This document shows, in pieces, positions 1 through 5,915 of a DNA stretch of 6,709 nt (the first letter of the stretch is position 1; each line of letters begins with the position of its first letter). Location of the stretch: NCBI GenBank assembly GCA_016290695.1, contig JAEEUX010000145.1:1-6709 (forward strand), given 5' to 3'. Source of the DNA: Oscillospiraceae bacterium. Its GTDB lineage: Bacteria; Bacillota; Clostridia; Oscillospirales; Oscillospiraceae. Both the position numbers and the translations under genes were made by a program. The notes beneath the pieces are model-generated. The model searched no databases. It had not been told where the DNA came from and was given only the letters and a program-made list of their open reading frames with translations.

Positions 1-674
1 TCGGGATAATTTGCAAAAAGGCGGAGCATAAGGTTCGCCGCAAGGGCCTCGGTATCAACGACGCCGTCCTTGACAGCGCCGGTCATTGCGAGGTTTTCTC
101 CCATTTCCTTCGTTTCAAATTTCGGCCAAAGGAGACCGGGTGTATCGAGAAGGTCGAGCCCTCGATCCACATTTATCCACTGCTTGCCGCGGGTAACTCC
201 TGGTCTGTCAGAGGCTGCCGCCGCCTTGCGCTTCGCTATTTTGTTTATAAAAGTGGATTTTCCGACGTTCGGGATGCCCGCCACCATCACGCGGATCGGT
301 CTGCCCGTCTGCCCTTTTTCGGCATATTGGTCGAGTTTATCCTTCAAAAGCGCACGAACCGCGCCGCCGAAAGCATTCACTCCCTTGCCGCTTTTACTGT
401 CCGTTTCGAGCACAGAGACGCCCTGTGAGCGAAAATGCTCCATCCAGAGCTTCGTCGCTGAGGGATCTGCAAGGTCACAGCGGTTGAGGATTATTAGGCG
501 CGGCTTATCGCCCGTAATGTCACCGAGCTCGGGATTACGGCTGGAAACCGGGATTCTCGCGTCAACTATTTCGCATATGGCGTCCACCTGCTTGACGGCT
601 TCGGCCATCATGCGTTTTGCCTTGGTCATGTGTCCGGGGAACCATTGAACGTCTACAGAATTATTTTCAGACAT
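1..674 (-). CDS. rbgA: Ribosome biogenesis GTPase RbgA/YlqF (3' end truncated by window edge)
   Basis: Circularly permuted GTPase that acts late in 50S subunit assembly. It is not closed inside the window: 224 codons plus 2 nt are visible, and the family usually has about 280-290 residues, so the C-terminal RNA-binding part is missing only because of the window edge. The N-terminus carries the typical WFPGHM (residues 11-16) and VDARIP (37-42). The GTPase motifs run in permuted order: G4 as NRCD (64-67), a G5-like SKSGKG (93-98), a G2 threonine in RPGVTRG (T161), the P-loop GIPNVGKS (133-140) and G3 DTPG (177-180). G4 has Arg where Lys is more usual. The ATG at 674 shares its A with the lepB TGA stop (TGATG), so translation is probably coupled to lepB. 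No strong ribosome binding site is seen. Assignment is confident from motif order and the rplS-lepB-rbgA neighbourhood. Confidence 0.96.
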   Translation of the reverse strand, partial: MSENNSVDVQWFPGHMTKAKRMMAEAVKQVDAICEIVDARIPVSSRNPELGDITGDKPRLIILNRCDLADPSATKLWMEHFRSQGVSVLETDSKSGKGVNAFGGAVRALLKDKLDQYAEKGQTGRPIRVMVAGIPNVGKSTFINKIAKRKAAAASDRPGVTRGKQWINVDRGLDLLDTPGLLWPKFETKEMGENLAMTGAVKDGVVDTEALAANLMLRLFANYP

Positions 675-1243
675 CACTTCACCAGCCCGAACCTTGAAAG
701 CGGAAGAATTTCGCACAGAACTCTTCCGAGGACACAGCGCTTATCCACAAAGCCTATGGAGCTGGCGCGGCTGTCCGTGCTTCGGTTGCGGTTATCACCC
801 ATCACGAAGATGCAACCTTCCGGGACCGTCGCCGGGAAGCTGACATCGTAGTATTTGTGCGTCAGCTCGTTGATGTATGGCTCGTCGAGAAGCTTCCCGT
901 CTCGCCATACCTCTCCCGTTTCAAAATCTATGTCTATCGTCTGCCCCTCGGTGGCTATAACGCGCTTAACGATGGGTTCGCTTGAAAACGAGCGCTTTGT
1001 AAGGACGATTATATCGCCTATACGAGGCTCGTAAAATAAGTTGGAAATGACTATTTTATCGTTGTTAAGGAGTGTAGGGTTCATGGAATTTCCGTCTACC
1101 CCTATCACTCTGCATAGGAAAAGGAAGACGAGAATGCAGCCCACAAGAGCCGTCACGAGGCACTGCAGCCAGTCGTATAATTCGACTCTTAGCGGAATTT
1201 TCTCCTCTTCGGATTCGGGCGAGGATAAATTAAAATTGTCCAT
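674..1243 (-). CDS. lepB: Signal peptidase I (type I, Gram-positive-like)
   Basis: Membrane-anchored serine/lysine protease that removes signal peptides from exported preproteins; the catalytic domain lies outside the cytoplasmic membrane. The 189-residue protein has an acidic N-terminus, one membrane segment at about residues 27-48, the catalytic serine in GNSMNPT (Ser53), the catalytic lysine in IVKRVIA (Lys93) and the conserved GDNRNRSTDSR box (149-159). The length fits the short Gram-positive SPase I type. The ATG at 1243 is supported by an AGAGGG ribosome binding site (1251-1256) seven bases upstream. It lies between rplS and rbgA, a common order in Clostridia, and overlaps the rbgA start. 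The terminator after rplS lies between it and the upstream promoter, and I see no convincing promoter of its own in 1244-1338, so read-through is the likely source of transcripts. Confidence 0.96.
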   Translation of the reverse strand: MDNFNLSSPESEEEKIPLRVELYDWLQCLVTALVGCILVFLFLCRVIGVDGNSMNPTLLNNDKIVISNLFYEPRIGDIIVLTKRSFSSEPIVKRVIATEGQTIDIDFETGEVWRDGKLLDEPYINELTHKYYDVSFPATVPEGCIFVMGDNRNRSTDSRASSIGFVDKRCVLGRVLCEILPLSRFGLVK

Positions 1244-1284
1244 AATAAAGCCCTCTTTTCAAAAAGCTGAAATGCGACGCCGCC

Positions 1285-1312
1285 CGCTTGAAATGTCAGC
1301 CTACGTCAAGCG
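1285..1312. repeat. Inverted repeat upstream of lepB
   Basis: Seven-base arms CGCTTGA and TCAAGCG (1285-1291 and 1306-1312) are separated by 14 bases. They lie between the rplS terminator and the lepB ribosome binding site. The repeat could be an operator or an RNA hairpin in the lepB leader; it has no T-tract, so it is not a terminator. It may also be chance. On the minus strand a TTGACG sequence sits within it, but no matching -10 box follows at 16-18 bases. Confidence 0.3.
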
Positions 1313-1338
1313 CAGCGAATAATAGCGCGGCGCATAAC

Positions 1339-1365
1339 AAAAAAAGGGGCAAATGCCCCTTTTTT
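1339..1365 (-). terminator. Intrinsic terminator directly after rplS
   Basis: On the minus strand the sequence reads six A, then GGGGC, loop ATTT, GCCCC and seven T. The GC stem is 1346-1350 paired with 1355-1359, and the A and T tracts extend it to about 11 bp. The first base of the hairpin region coincides with the last base of the rplS TGA stop, so there is no spacer. The A and T tracts make it potentially bidirectional, but no plus-strand gene reads into it. It separates rplS from lepB-rbgA and would lower expression of those two genes relative to L19. Confidence 0.9.
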
Positions 1366-1706
1366 CATATTTTCTCTTTGACCTTTGCTTTCTTACCGAC
1401 TCTGTCTCTGAGGTAATAAAGCTTCGCGCGGCGAACCTTACCGCTTCTGACAGTGGTAATGGATTCAATGTTCGGAGAGTGAACAGGGAATACTTTTTCA
1501 CAGCCGACATTGTAGGAAACACGGCGAACGGTGATGGTTTCGTTTATACCGCCATGCTTCTTGGCGATGACAGTACCTTCAAAGGCCTGGATTCTCTCAC
1601 GGTTGCCTTCCTTGACCTTTACGTCAACTCTGACCGTGTCGCCGACATGAATCTCGGGGATTTCGGACTTAACATACTGTTCCGAAAGAGCTTTAACTAA
1701 ATCCAT
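1365..1706 (-). CDS. rplS: 50S ribosomal protein L19
   Basis: Structural protein of the large ribosomal subunit, located at the interface with the 30S subunit. The 113-residue product matches the bacterial L19 family over its full length: GDTVRVDVKVKEGNRERIQAFEG-like core (residues 22-44), RRVSYNVG (61-68), VFPVHSPNIESI (72-83) and the basic GKVRRAKLYYLR stretch (89-100), ending in a lysine-rich tail. The ATG at 1706 is preceded by a strong AGGGAGG ribosome binding site (1717-1723) at 10 bases. It has its own extended -10 promoter, a structured leader and an abutting terminator, so it can be transcribed alone. It is not preceded here by trmD/rimM, the neighbours seen in Bacillus; a DUF2344 gene occupies that side instead. 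Confidence 0.98.
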   Translation of the reverse strand: MDLVKALSEQYVKSEIPEIHVGDTVRVDVKVKEGNRERIQAFEGTVIAKKHGGINETITVRRVSYNVGCEKVFPVHSPNIESITTVRSGKVRRAKLYYLRDRVGKKAKVKEKI

Positions 1707-1792
1707 AATATATTATCCTCCCTTCAGGGCAGATGTTCGTACCGTATAGCGGCATAGGACCATCCTTATCACTGTGGCATACTGCTACAGAC
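1707..1792 (-). promoter_or_regulatory. Structured rplS 5' leader, candidate L19 autoregulatory leader
   Basis: The predicted transcript start near 1792 leaves about 86 nt before the rplS ATG. Hairpin I (1772-1790) begins almost at the 5' end: CTGT/ACAG and GC/GC closing an AGTAT loop, with one A-C mismatch. Hairpin II is TGCCG-CTATA-CGGTA (1740-1754). GATG-type pairing (1732-1735 with 1761-1764) can enclose hairpin II, but it competes with a small AGGA-TGG-TCCT hairpin (1756-1766), so two alternative folds exist. Leaders upstream of rplS in low-GC Gram-positives are known as the L19 leader family and are thought to be feedback controlled. Membership of that family is inferred from position and foldability, not from a covariance match. 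Confidence 0.45.
1717..1723 (-). promoter_or_regulatory. Ribosome binding site of rplS
   Basis: AGGGAGG on the minus strand lies 10 bases before the rplS ATG. Part of it is in CCC-TGAA-GGG (1720-1729), a short hairpin that could partly hide the site. A perfect 12-bp palindrome, ATAATATATTAT, lies between the site and the start codon. Confidence 0.8.
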
Positions 1793-1798
1793 TGAATG

Positions 1799-1827
1799 AT
1801 TTTAGCATAAGATCCTGTAAATTGCAA
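1799..1827 (-). promoter_or_regulatory. Sigma-A-like extended -10 promoter of rplS
   Basis: On the minus strand TTGCAA (-35, 1822-1827) is followed after 17 bases by TAAAAT (-10, 1799-1804). The -10 box is preceded by TGC, forming an extended -10. The start would fall near 1792. The -35 box begins only five bases beyond the DUF2344 stop codon, and no terminator lies between, so read-through from the upstream operon can add to this promoter. Confidence 0.8.
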
Positions 1828-1832
1828 GTACT

Positions 1833-2489
1833 TTACGCAAATATTTTCATGTTTTTATCGTAAATTTCCAGTCTCGCGCAGGAAACGAAATCGGGCGTGA
1901 GTTCTCCCCCCGCGTTTTTTACTGCGTCGGCAAGGTTCGTCGGGTTGATGGCGGGCTCCGCCGCAGAAATCACCGCCTCTATCTGCGCGATATTATCGGC
2001 GGGGCTTGTCACCTGAACCTCGCTTATATTTTCGGCTAAATCTATATCCGCCATGCCTCTTTTCGTCTTTTTCTGCACGACAAGCGGCTTCGAGGCGAAT
2101 AGCGTCCTCAGCGCCTCCACCCTGTCGGCAGCGCGAGCGTCATCATAAACGAGGCTTACGCGGCAGCGGACGTATTTTATCATACCCACCTTGCTTATGG
2201 GCTCGGCCTCGGAGATGATTTTGATCCCCTCCGGAAGCCACGGGTTCAGCGCTCCGGCAATATCGGGAGTTTCGGCGTCGAGCTCGATATCGAGCACCTC
2301 GCAGAAGCTCTCGCAGCCGAGCGAAAGCGGCAGCGCGATGGAGATATAAGGATGAGGGTTGAAGCCCTCCGTGTGCTTGATGGCTATGCCCGCGCGGATG
2401 AACGAATGCTGGAAGGTTCGCATAAGGTCAAGGTGCGATATATATTTCGCACGGTCTGTTTTTTCAAATCTGAGTCTCTTTTTAATCAT
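1833..2489 (-). CDS. DUF2344 / TIGR03936 radical-SAM-associated protein
   Basis: Protein of 218 residues belonging to the DUF2344 family, whose biochemical function is not established as far as I know. The N-terminus shows the family pattern: RLRFEKTDRAKYISHLDLMR (residues 5-24), an EGFNPHPYIS motif (41-50) and ALPLSLGCES (52-61). The ATG at 2489 is chosen over an upstream in-frame start at 2621 for two reasons. The family pattern begins immediately after it, and GGAGGG (2498-2503) lies eight bases before it. The extra 44 residues upstream would be read from inside the radical-SAM gene. It overlaps that gene by 8 nt, so the two are probably translated together and work as one unit; in some bacteria the two are fused. 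It probably shares the promoter at 4353-4381. Family assignment is confident; role is open. Confidence 0.93.
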   Translation of the reverse strand: MIKKRLRFEKTDRAKYISHLDLMRTFQHSFIRAGIAIKHTEGFNPHPYISIALPLSLGCESFCEVLDIELDAETPDIAGALNPWLPEGIKIISEAEPISKVGMIKYVRCRVSLVYDDARAADRVEALRTLFASKPLVVQKKTKRGMADIDLAENISEVQVTSPADNIAQIEAVISAAEPAINPTNLADAVKNAGGELTPDFVSCARLEIYDKNMKIFA

Positions 2490-4317
2490 CGCAGCGGCCC
2501 TCCGCGTCAAGACGTCTTGCGCCGCAGCCGGAACATTTCTCGCGGCAGTTCGGGCTCGTTTTCGCTTCGCGTGAAAGCTCGCGCTCGCGCAATAGATGCG
2601 CCTGCGTAACGCCCGTGTCAATTATGCTCCAGGGCAAAATTTCGTCAAGTGAACGCGCCCTGTTTGCGTAAAACGCGGGGTCTATGCCGTTTTCGGCAAA
2701 AGCTTCCTCCCACGCGGTCTCGGAGAAATATTCCTCCCACGCGGCAAGGCCGCCCGCCTTTTTGTAAACGCTTTCGATAACCGGTGAAAGCCGCCTGTCG
2801 CCGAGCGCAAGCACAGCCTCGATGAAGCTTACCTCGCTGTCATGCCAGTTGTAGGTGATAGCGCCGGAGCGCATATTATCCTTCAAAAGCTTCTGCTTGC
2901 GGCGAAATTCCTCCATCGTGTCCTGTGCCTCCCATTGGAAGGGCGTCATGGGCTTGGGCACGAAGCAGGAGGTGCTTACCGTTATGCGAACGCCCCGGTT
3001 TTTGTTCGAGGCGTATTTTTTCCATGTATTCAGGACCTTGAAGGCAAGGTCGGCTATGGCGAGGATATCCTCGTCCGTTTCCGTAGGCAAGCCCATCATA
3101 AAATAGAGCTTCACGCCGTTCCAGCCGCCCTCAAAGGCCGTGCGGCAGGAGTTTAAAATATCCTCCTCGGTCACGTTTTTGTTTATAACGTCGCGCAGGC
3201 GCTGAGAGCCCGCCTCCGGCGCGAAGGTAAGGCCGCTTTTGCGAACCTTCTGCACCTTTTTCATGATTTCCATCGAGAAGTTGTCCGCGCGAAGGCTGGG
3301 CAGCGAAAGGCTCGCCTTCCTCGGCTCGCACCAATCGAGCAGCCCGTCGCAAAGCTCGCCGAGGGCGCGGTAATCGCTCGTGGAGAGAGAGGAAAGGCTT
3401 ATTTCCTCGTAGCCCGATTTTTTCAGGAGCTCAATGCCCTGCTTAACGAGCGTGGAGCATTTTTTCGAGCGTATCGGGCGGTAAACGTAGCCTGCCTGGC
3501 AGAAGCGGCAGCCCCTTATGCAGCCGCGAAATATTTCAAGCACAGCCCTGTCATGAACTATCTCCGTGCTGGGAACGATAATGTCCGTCGGAAAAAAAGA
3601 GGAGTCGAGGTCTTCGATTATGCGCTTTGTGACGCGCTCGGGCGCGCCGTCATGCGGAGTAATCGCGCTTATGGTTCCGTCCGGGGCGTAATCCACCGAG
3701 TACAGCGACGGGACGTATACGCCCCGGATTTTCGCCGCCTCGCGCAGAAATTCCGTTTTCGTCCAGCCGAGCTTTTTTGCGCGGCGGTAAAGCTCCGTCA
3801 CCTCAAGGTCCGCCTGCTCGCCCTCGCCGATAACGGCAAGGTCTATGAAATCTGCTATAGGCTCGGCATTATACATGCATGCTCCGCCCGCGAAAACGAG
3901 CGGCGTGAGCTCCGTTCTCTCCGCCGAACGCAGTGGTATACCCGAAAGCGCAAGGATATCGAGCACGCCGAGAAACGACATCTCGTAGCCCACGGAAAAG
4001 CCGATTATGTCAAAATCCTTCACCGGGTCGCCGCTTTCCAAAGCCCAAAGCGGTATCCCGGCAGCCTTCATCTCGTCGGACATATCGCGCCACGGCTCAA
4101 AAACGCGCTCACACCATACTCCGTCAAGATTATTCAGCACTCCGTATAATATTTTCATGCCGAGATTGGACATACCTATCTCGTATGTATCCGGGAAACA
4201 GAGAGCAAAGCGCGTATCCACCTCGGCTTTGTTTTTCATTATCTCTCCGAATTCCCCGCCGGTATATCGGGCCGGTTTCTGTACTCTGGGTAAAATTCGC
4301 TCAATTCGCGGATCCAT
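2482..4317 (-). CDS. TIGR03960-family B12-binding-like radical SAM protein
   Basis: Radical SAM enzyme of 611 residues, the usual size for this family; its substrate is not known to me. An N-terminal region (about 20-200) resembles a cobalamin-binding-like domain, with IGFSVGYEMSF (105-115) and VFAGGACMYNAEPIADFID (141-159). The radical SAM core follows, with the [4Fe-4S]-binding CxxxCxxC at Cys266, Cys270 and Cys273 in FRGCIRGCRFCQAGY. FAPEAGSQRLRDVINK (365-380) and KLYFMMGLPTE (403-413) are typical core segments. The C-terminus holds four further cysteines (591, 595, 598, 609) that could bind zinc or a second cluster. The ATG at 4317 has AGGGG about eight bases upstream and its own sigma-A-like promoter. 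It is overlapped by the DUF2344 gene. In many Clostridia the pair lies near spoIVFAB and rng-rplU, which hints at, but does not prove, an RNA or ribosome modification role. Confidence 0.95.
   Translation of the reverse strand: MDPRIERILPRVQKPARYTGGEFGEIMKNKAEVDTRFALCFPDTYEIGMSNLGMKILYGVLNNLDGVWCERVFEPWRDMSDEMKAAGIPLWALESGDPVKDFDIIGFSVGYEMSFLGVLDILALSGIPLRSAERTELTPLVFAGGACMYNAEPIADFIDLAVIGEGEQADLEVTELYRRAKKLGWTKTEFLREAAKIRGVYVPSLYSVDYAPDGTISAITPHDGAPERVTKRIIEDLDSSFFPTDIIVPSTEIVHDRAVLEIFRGCIRGCRFCQAGYVYRPIRSKKCSTLVKQGIELLKKSGYEEISLSSLSTSDYRALGELCDGLLDWCEPRKASLSLPSLRADNFSMEIMKKVQKVRKSGLTFAPEAGSQRLRDVINKNVTEEDILNSCRTAFEGGWNGVKLYFMMGLPTETDEDILAIADLAFKVLNTWKKYASNKNRGVRITVSTSCFVPKPMTPFQWEAQDTMEEFRRKQKLLKDNMRSGAITYNWHDSEVSFIEAVLALGDRRLSPVIESVYKKAGGLAAWEEYFSETAWEEAFAENGIDPAFYANRARSLDEILPWSIIDTGVTQAHLLRERELSREAKTSPNCREKCSGCGARRLDAEGRCDD
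2498..2503 (-). promoter_or_regulatory. Ribosome binding site that decides the DUF2344 start
   Basis: GGAGGG on the minus strand lies eight bases before the ATG at 2489, inside the last codons of the radical-SAM gene. It supports the short 218-residue reading over the start at 2621. Confidence 0.8.
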
Positions 4318-4352
4318 CTAAGTTTCCCCTGTCGTATTTGAATTGTCAATCT

Positions 4353-4381
4353 ATAATACACTGTTTCCGCTGTTTTTTCAA
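4353..4381 (-). promoter_or_regulatory. Sigma-A-like promoter of the radical-SAM/DUF2344 operon
   Basis: On the minus strand TTGAAA (-35, 4376-4381) and TATTAT (-10, 4353-4358) are 17 bases apart, giving a start near 4346 and a leader of about 29 nt. The promoter sits in the 74-bp gap after the M50 gene. It makes the radical-SAM/DUF2344 genes independent of the protease pair, suggesting expression during growth. No terminator was found between the M50 stop and this promoter. Confidence 0.8.
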
Positions 4382-4391
4382 GCACGGCATT

Positions 4392-4985
4392 TCATGATTT
4401 ACACGTTCTTTTGAATATCGCTCCGGCAAAGCGGCTCCCGCTCAGAAAATACACTCCGAACAGTATCGCCGCCGCGCCCGTGTGGGCGTATATCATCATA
4501 ATCACGCCGGATACTGTGAGCGATACCGCGACGGCGGCGTTCAGCGCCTCAGAAACGCGCTGTGCCGCTTCATCCCCGAAGAAGTATGCAAGCGCTATAT
4601 ACGCCGCGCGCCCGCCGTCAAGCCCCCTTGCGGGCAGGAGATTGAATACCGACAGCGCCGCGCTTACGCCTGCGAGGGTATACAGCGGCAGATACTTCGC
4701 CGCAAACGCCGCGCTCACGCCCGCGAAAACGAATCCTGCCGCGGGCCCGGCCAGAGCCGCCATCAGTTCCTGTGCATAGCTGAGCCGCCCGGACTCATAG
4801 TACATAACAGCGCCTGTCAGTTCCAGGCGCAGCGATAAGACCCGCGCGCCCGCAAGCCTTAAGCATAGCCAGTGCCCCGCCTCATGCACGGCGGCGCTCA
4901 GCGCGGTGCAGGCAAATATCCCCTGACAATCGAAATAATAAAACAGCGACGCGACGAGGATAAATCCGGGCGTTACGCTAATCAA
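4392..4985 (-). CDS. M50 intramembrane metalloprotease, SpoIVFB-like
   Basis: Zinc site-2-type protease in the membrane. In Bacillus the homologue SpoIVFB cleaves pro-sigma-K in the mother cell. The 197-residue product is very hydrophobic with about five or six membrane segments. It carries HEAGH (His34, Glu35, His38), AGPAAG (79-84) and NLLPARGLDGG (115-125) with the third metal ligand Asp123. I place the start at TTG 4985: GGAG (4993-4996) lies seven bases upstream, and the overlap with the M23 gene is then 8 nt. Longer readings from TTG 5030 or ATG 5015 lack a ribosome binding site and overlap the M23 gene more. The protein ends soon after the last membrane segment and lacks the C-terminal CBS domain of Bacillus SpoIVFB (about 288 residues). 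SpoIVFB function is inferred from family and the M23 neighbour; another site-2 protease role is possible. Confidence 0.9.
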   Translation of the reverse strand: MISVTPGFILVASLFYYFDCQGIFACTALSAAVHEAGHWLCLRLAGARVLSLRLELTGAVMYYESGRLSYAQELMAALAGPAAGFVFAGVSAAFAAKYLPLYTLAGVSAALSVFNLLPARGLDGGRAAYIALAYFFGDEAAQRVSEALNAAVAVSLTVSGVIMMIYAHTGAAAILFGVYFLSGSRFAGAIFKRTCKS

Positions 4986-5799
4986 AGCATTTCTCCGCGT
5001 CGTAATATACACCATCGCAAAGGAGCTCAAAGTGCAGATGCACCCCGTCCGCGCGCCCCGTATCGCCCGCCTCCGCGACGGTTTCGCCGAGTTCTACGGT
5101 ACTGCCGCCCGTTTTGTAGACCTCGCTGCAATGGAAATAGCGTGTTTCCCAGCCGCCCGGGTGCTCGATTATCAGGTACTTTCCCATGCTCTCACTTATG
5201 CCCGACACGGCGACCACGCCGCTTGCAAAGGCTTTTATCTCATCTCCCGCGTCTGCGGCGTAATCCGTGCCGTAATGGTAGCTCAGAGTATTGTCAATCG
5301 GGTGGGTGCGCCACCCCATTGCGCTTGTCACGGGCGTGTACATAGGGCGCGCGAAGGCGAAGGGCAAGTCAGGCGCGGCGGCGCTCACGTTTTCCGGCAG
5401 GGGCGTTTCGTCATTCTTATCGTCCGGCACGGCGGCAAGGCAGCTGAGATAGTCCCTCTGCAATTTATTTTCCGCGACGCCGCTGGGTTTAAATGCCGGA
5501 AGTACAACCGTTTCCGCCTCTTTGTCCGGCATCGGCTTGAGCGCTTCTATCACTTCGCCGAACGTGTTTTCGCCGGAAAACAGCTTCCCTACCTCAGCAA
5601 AAGCGCTTTTATAGTCAAGGCCGGAATCGAGCAGTACGACGAGCTTATCCCCCATCCGGCGCGAAAACTCCGGGAACGCGAGCTTCACGAGCACAGCCGA
5701 CACGAATATCACGAGGCAAACGGCGAGTCTGCCCCTTCCAGTTTTCTTTTTCGGCGGCGTGCGCCGCGCCGCGTTTCGTTTTGCTTCTCCGTATTCCAC
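4978..5799 (-). CDS. M23 (LytM-type) membrane-anchored peptidase, SpoIVFA-like
   Basis: A 273-residue protein with a basic N-terminus, one membrane segment (about 25-41), a long linker (about 45-145) rich in Asp, Glu and Pro towards its end, and a C-terminal LytM domain (about 150-265). The family's zinc and catalytic residues are visible: HYGTD (His175, Asp179), His223 in RYFHC, and HLH (His254, His256). It should therefore be able to cut peptidoglycan cross-bridges outside the membrane, unless other residues are lost. The position directly upstream of, and overlapping, the M50 gene matches spoIVFA-spoIVFB of Bacillus, where SpoIVFA anchors and inhibits the protease. A SpoIIQ-like or general envelope peptidase is the alternative. 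The start is GTG at 5799, with GGGGAAGGA about 11 bases upstream, a rather long spacing. Confidence 0.88.
   Translation of the reverse strand: MEYGEAKRNAARRTPPKKKTGRGRLAVCLVIFVSAVLVKLAFPEFSRRMGDKLVVLLDSGLDYKSAFAEVGKLFSGENTFGEVIEALKPMPDKEAETVVLPAFKPSGVAENKLQRDYLSCLAAVPDDKNDETPLPENVSAAAPDLPFAFARPMYTPVTSAMGWRTHPIDNTLSYHYGTDYAADAGDEIKAFASGVVAVSGISESMGKYLIIEHPGGWETRYFHCSEVYKTGGSTVELGETVAEAGDTGRADGVHLHFELLCDGVYYDAEKCFD
4993..4996 (-). promoter_or_regulatory. Ribosome binding site that decides the M50 start
   Basis: GGAG on the minus strand lies seven bases before a TTG codon at 4985. It is inside the end of the M23 gene and supports coupled translation from a non-ATG start. Confidence 0.55.
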
Positions 5800-5840
5800 T
5801 GAGCGAACAGTCCTTCCCCTGTGTATTCACAATGGAATAT

Positions 5841-5861
5841 TATTCTCCCGCACGGGAAATA
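5841..5861. repeat. Inverted repeat in the leader of the M23/M50 genes
   Basis: TCCCG-CA-CGGGA (5846-5857) is a perfect inverted repeat, extended by TATT and AATA with one unpaired base (5845). As RNA it would fold with a GCAC loop (GTGC on the minus strand). No T-tract follows on either strand, so it is not an intrinsic terminator. It could be an operator or a leader hairpin upstream of the M23 start. Confidence 0.4.
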
Positions 5862-5886
5862 TTACTCGCAAGAGGCAAAAATATGC

Positions 5887-5915
5887 TTTACGCCACCGTG
5901 TAATTCTGCTATCAT
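5887..5915 (+). promoter_or_regulatory. Candidate promoter of the MBOAT gene
   Basis: TTTACG (5887-5892) and TATCAT (5910-5915) are 17 bases apart, and TGC precedes the -10 box, giving an extended -10. The -35 match is only partial. The start near 5922 would leave a leader of about 110 nt holding a GCATC/GATGC hairpin (5960-5976). Confidence 0.45.

Noticed and set aside
70..648. 192-residue plus-strand open frame
   Set aside because: It is antisense to rbgA, whose GTPase motifs are clear and in the correct permuted order.
1257..1312. TTGACG as a -35 for lepB
   Set aside because: No AT-rich -10 hexamer follows at 16-18 bases; the positions are GC-rich.
2490..2621. 44-residue N-terminal extension of DUF2344
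   Set aside because: It overlaps radical-SAM coding sequence, is Arg/Ala-rich, and the family pattern and ribosome binding site both point to the ATG at 2489.
3553..4149. 198-residue plus-strand open frame
   Set aside because: It is antisense to the radical-SAM gene, composed of Arg/Ala-rich low-complexity sequence, without a ribosome binding site or family motif.
4318..4391. Possible terminator between the M50 gene and the radical-SAM gene
   Set aside because: No stable GC stem followed by a T-tract exists on the minus strand; the region is accounted for by the promoter and leader.
5032..5802. 256-residue plus-strand open frame
   Set aside because: It lies antisense to the M23 gene, whose frame has a membrane anchor and a complete LytM motif set. 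The antisense frame shows no recognisable domain and reflects GC-biased codons.
5645..5830. 61-residue minus-strand open frame ahead of the M23 gene
   Set aside because: It overlaps the M23 start in another frame, has no family match that I recognise, and would compete with the better-supported GTG start.
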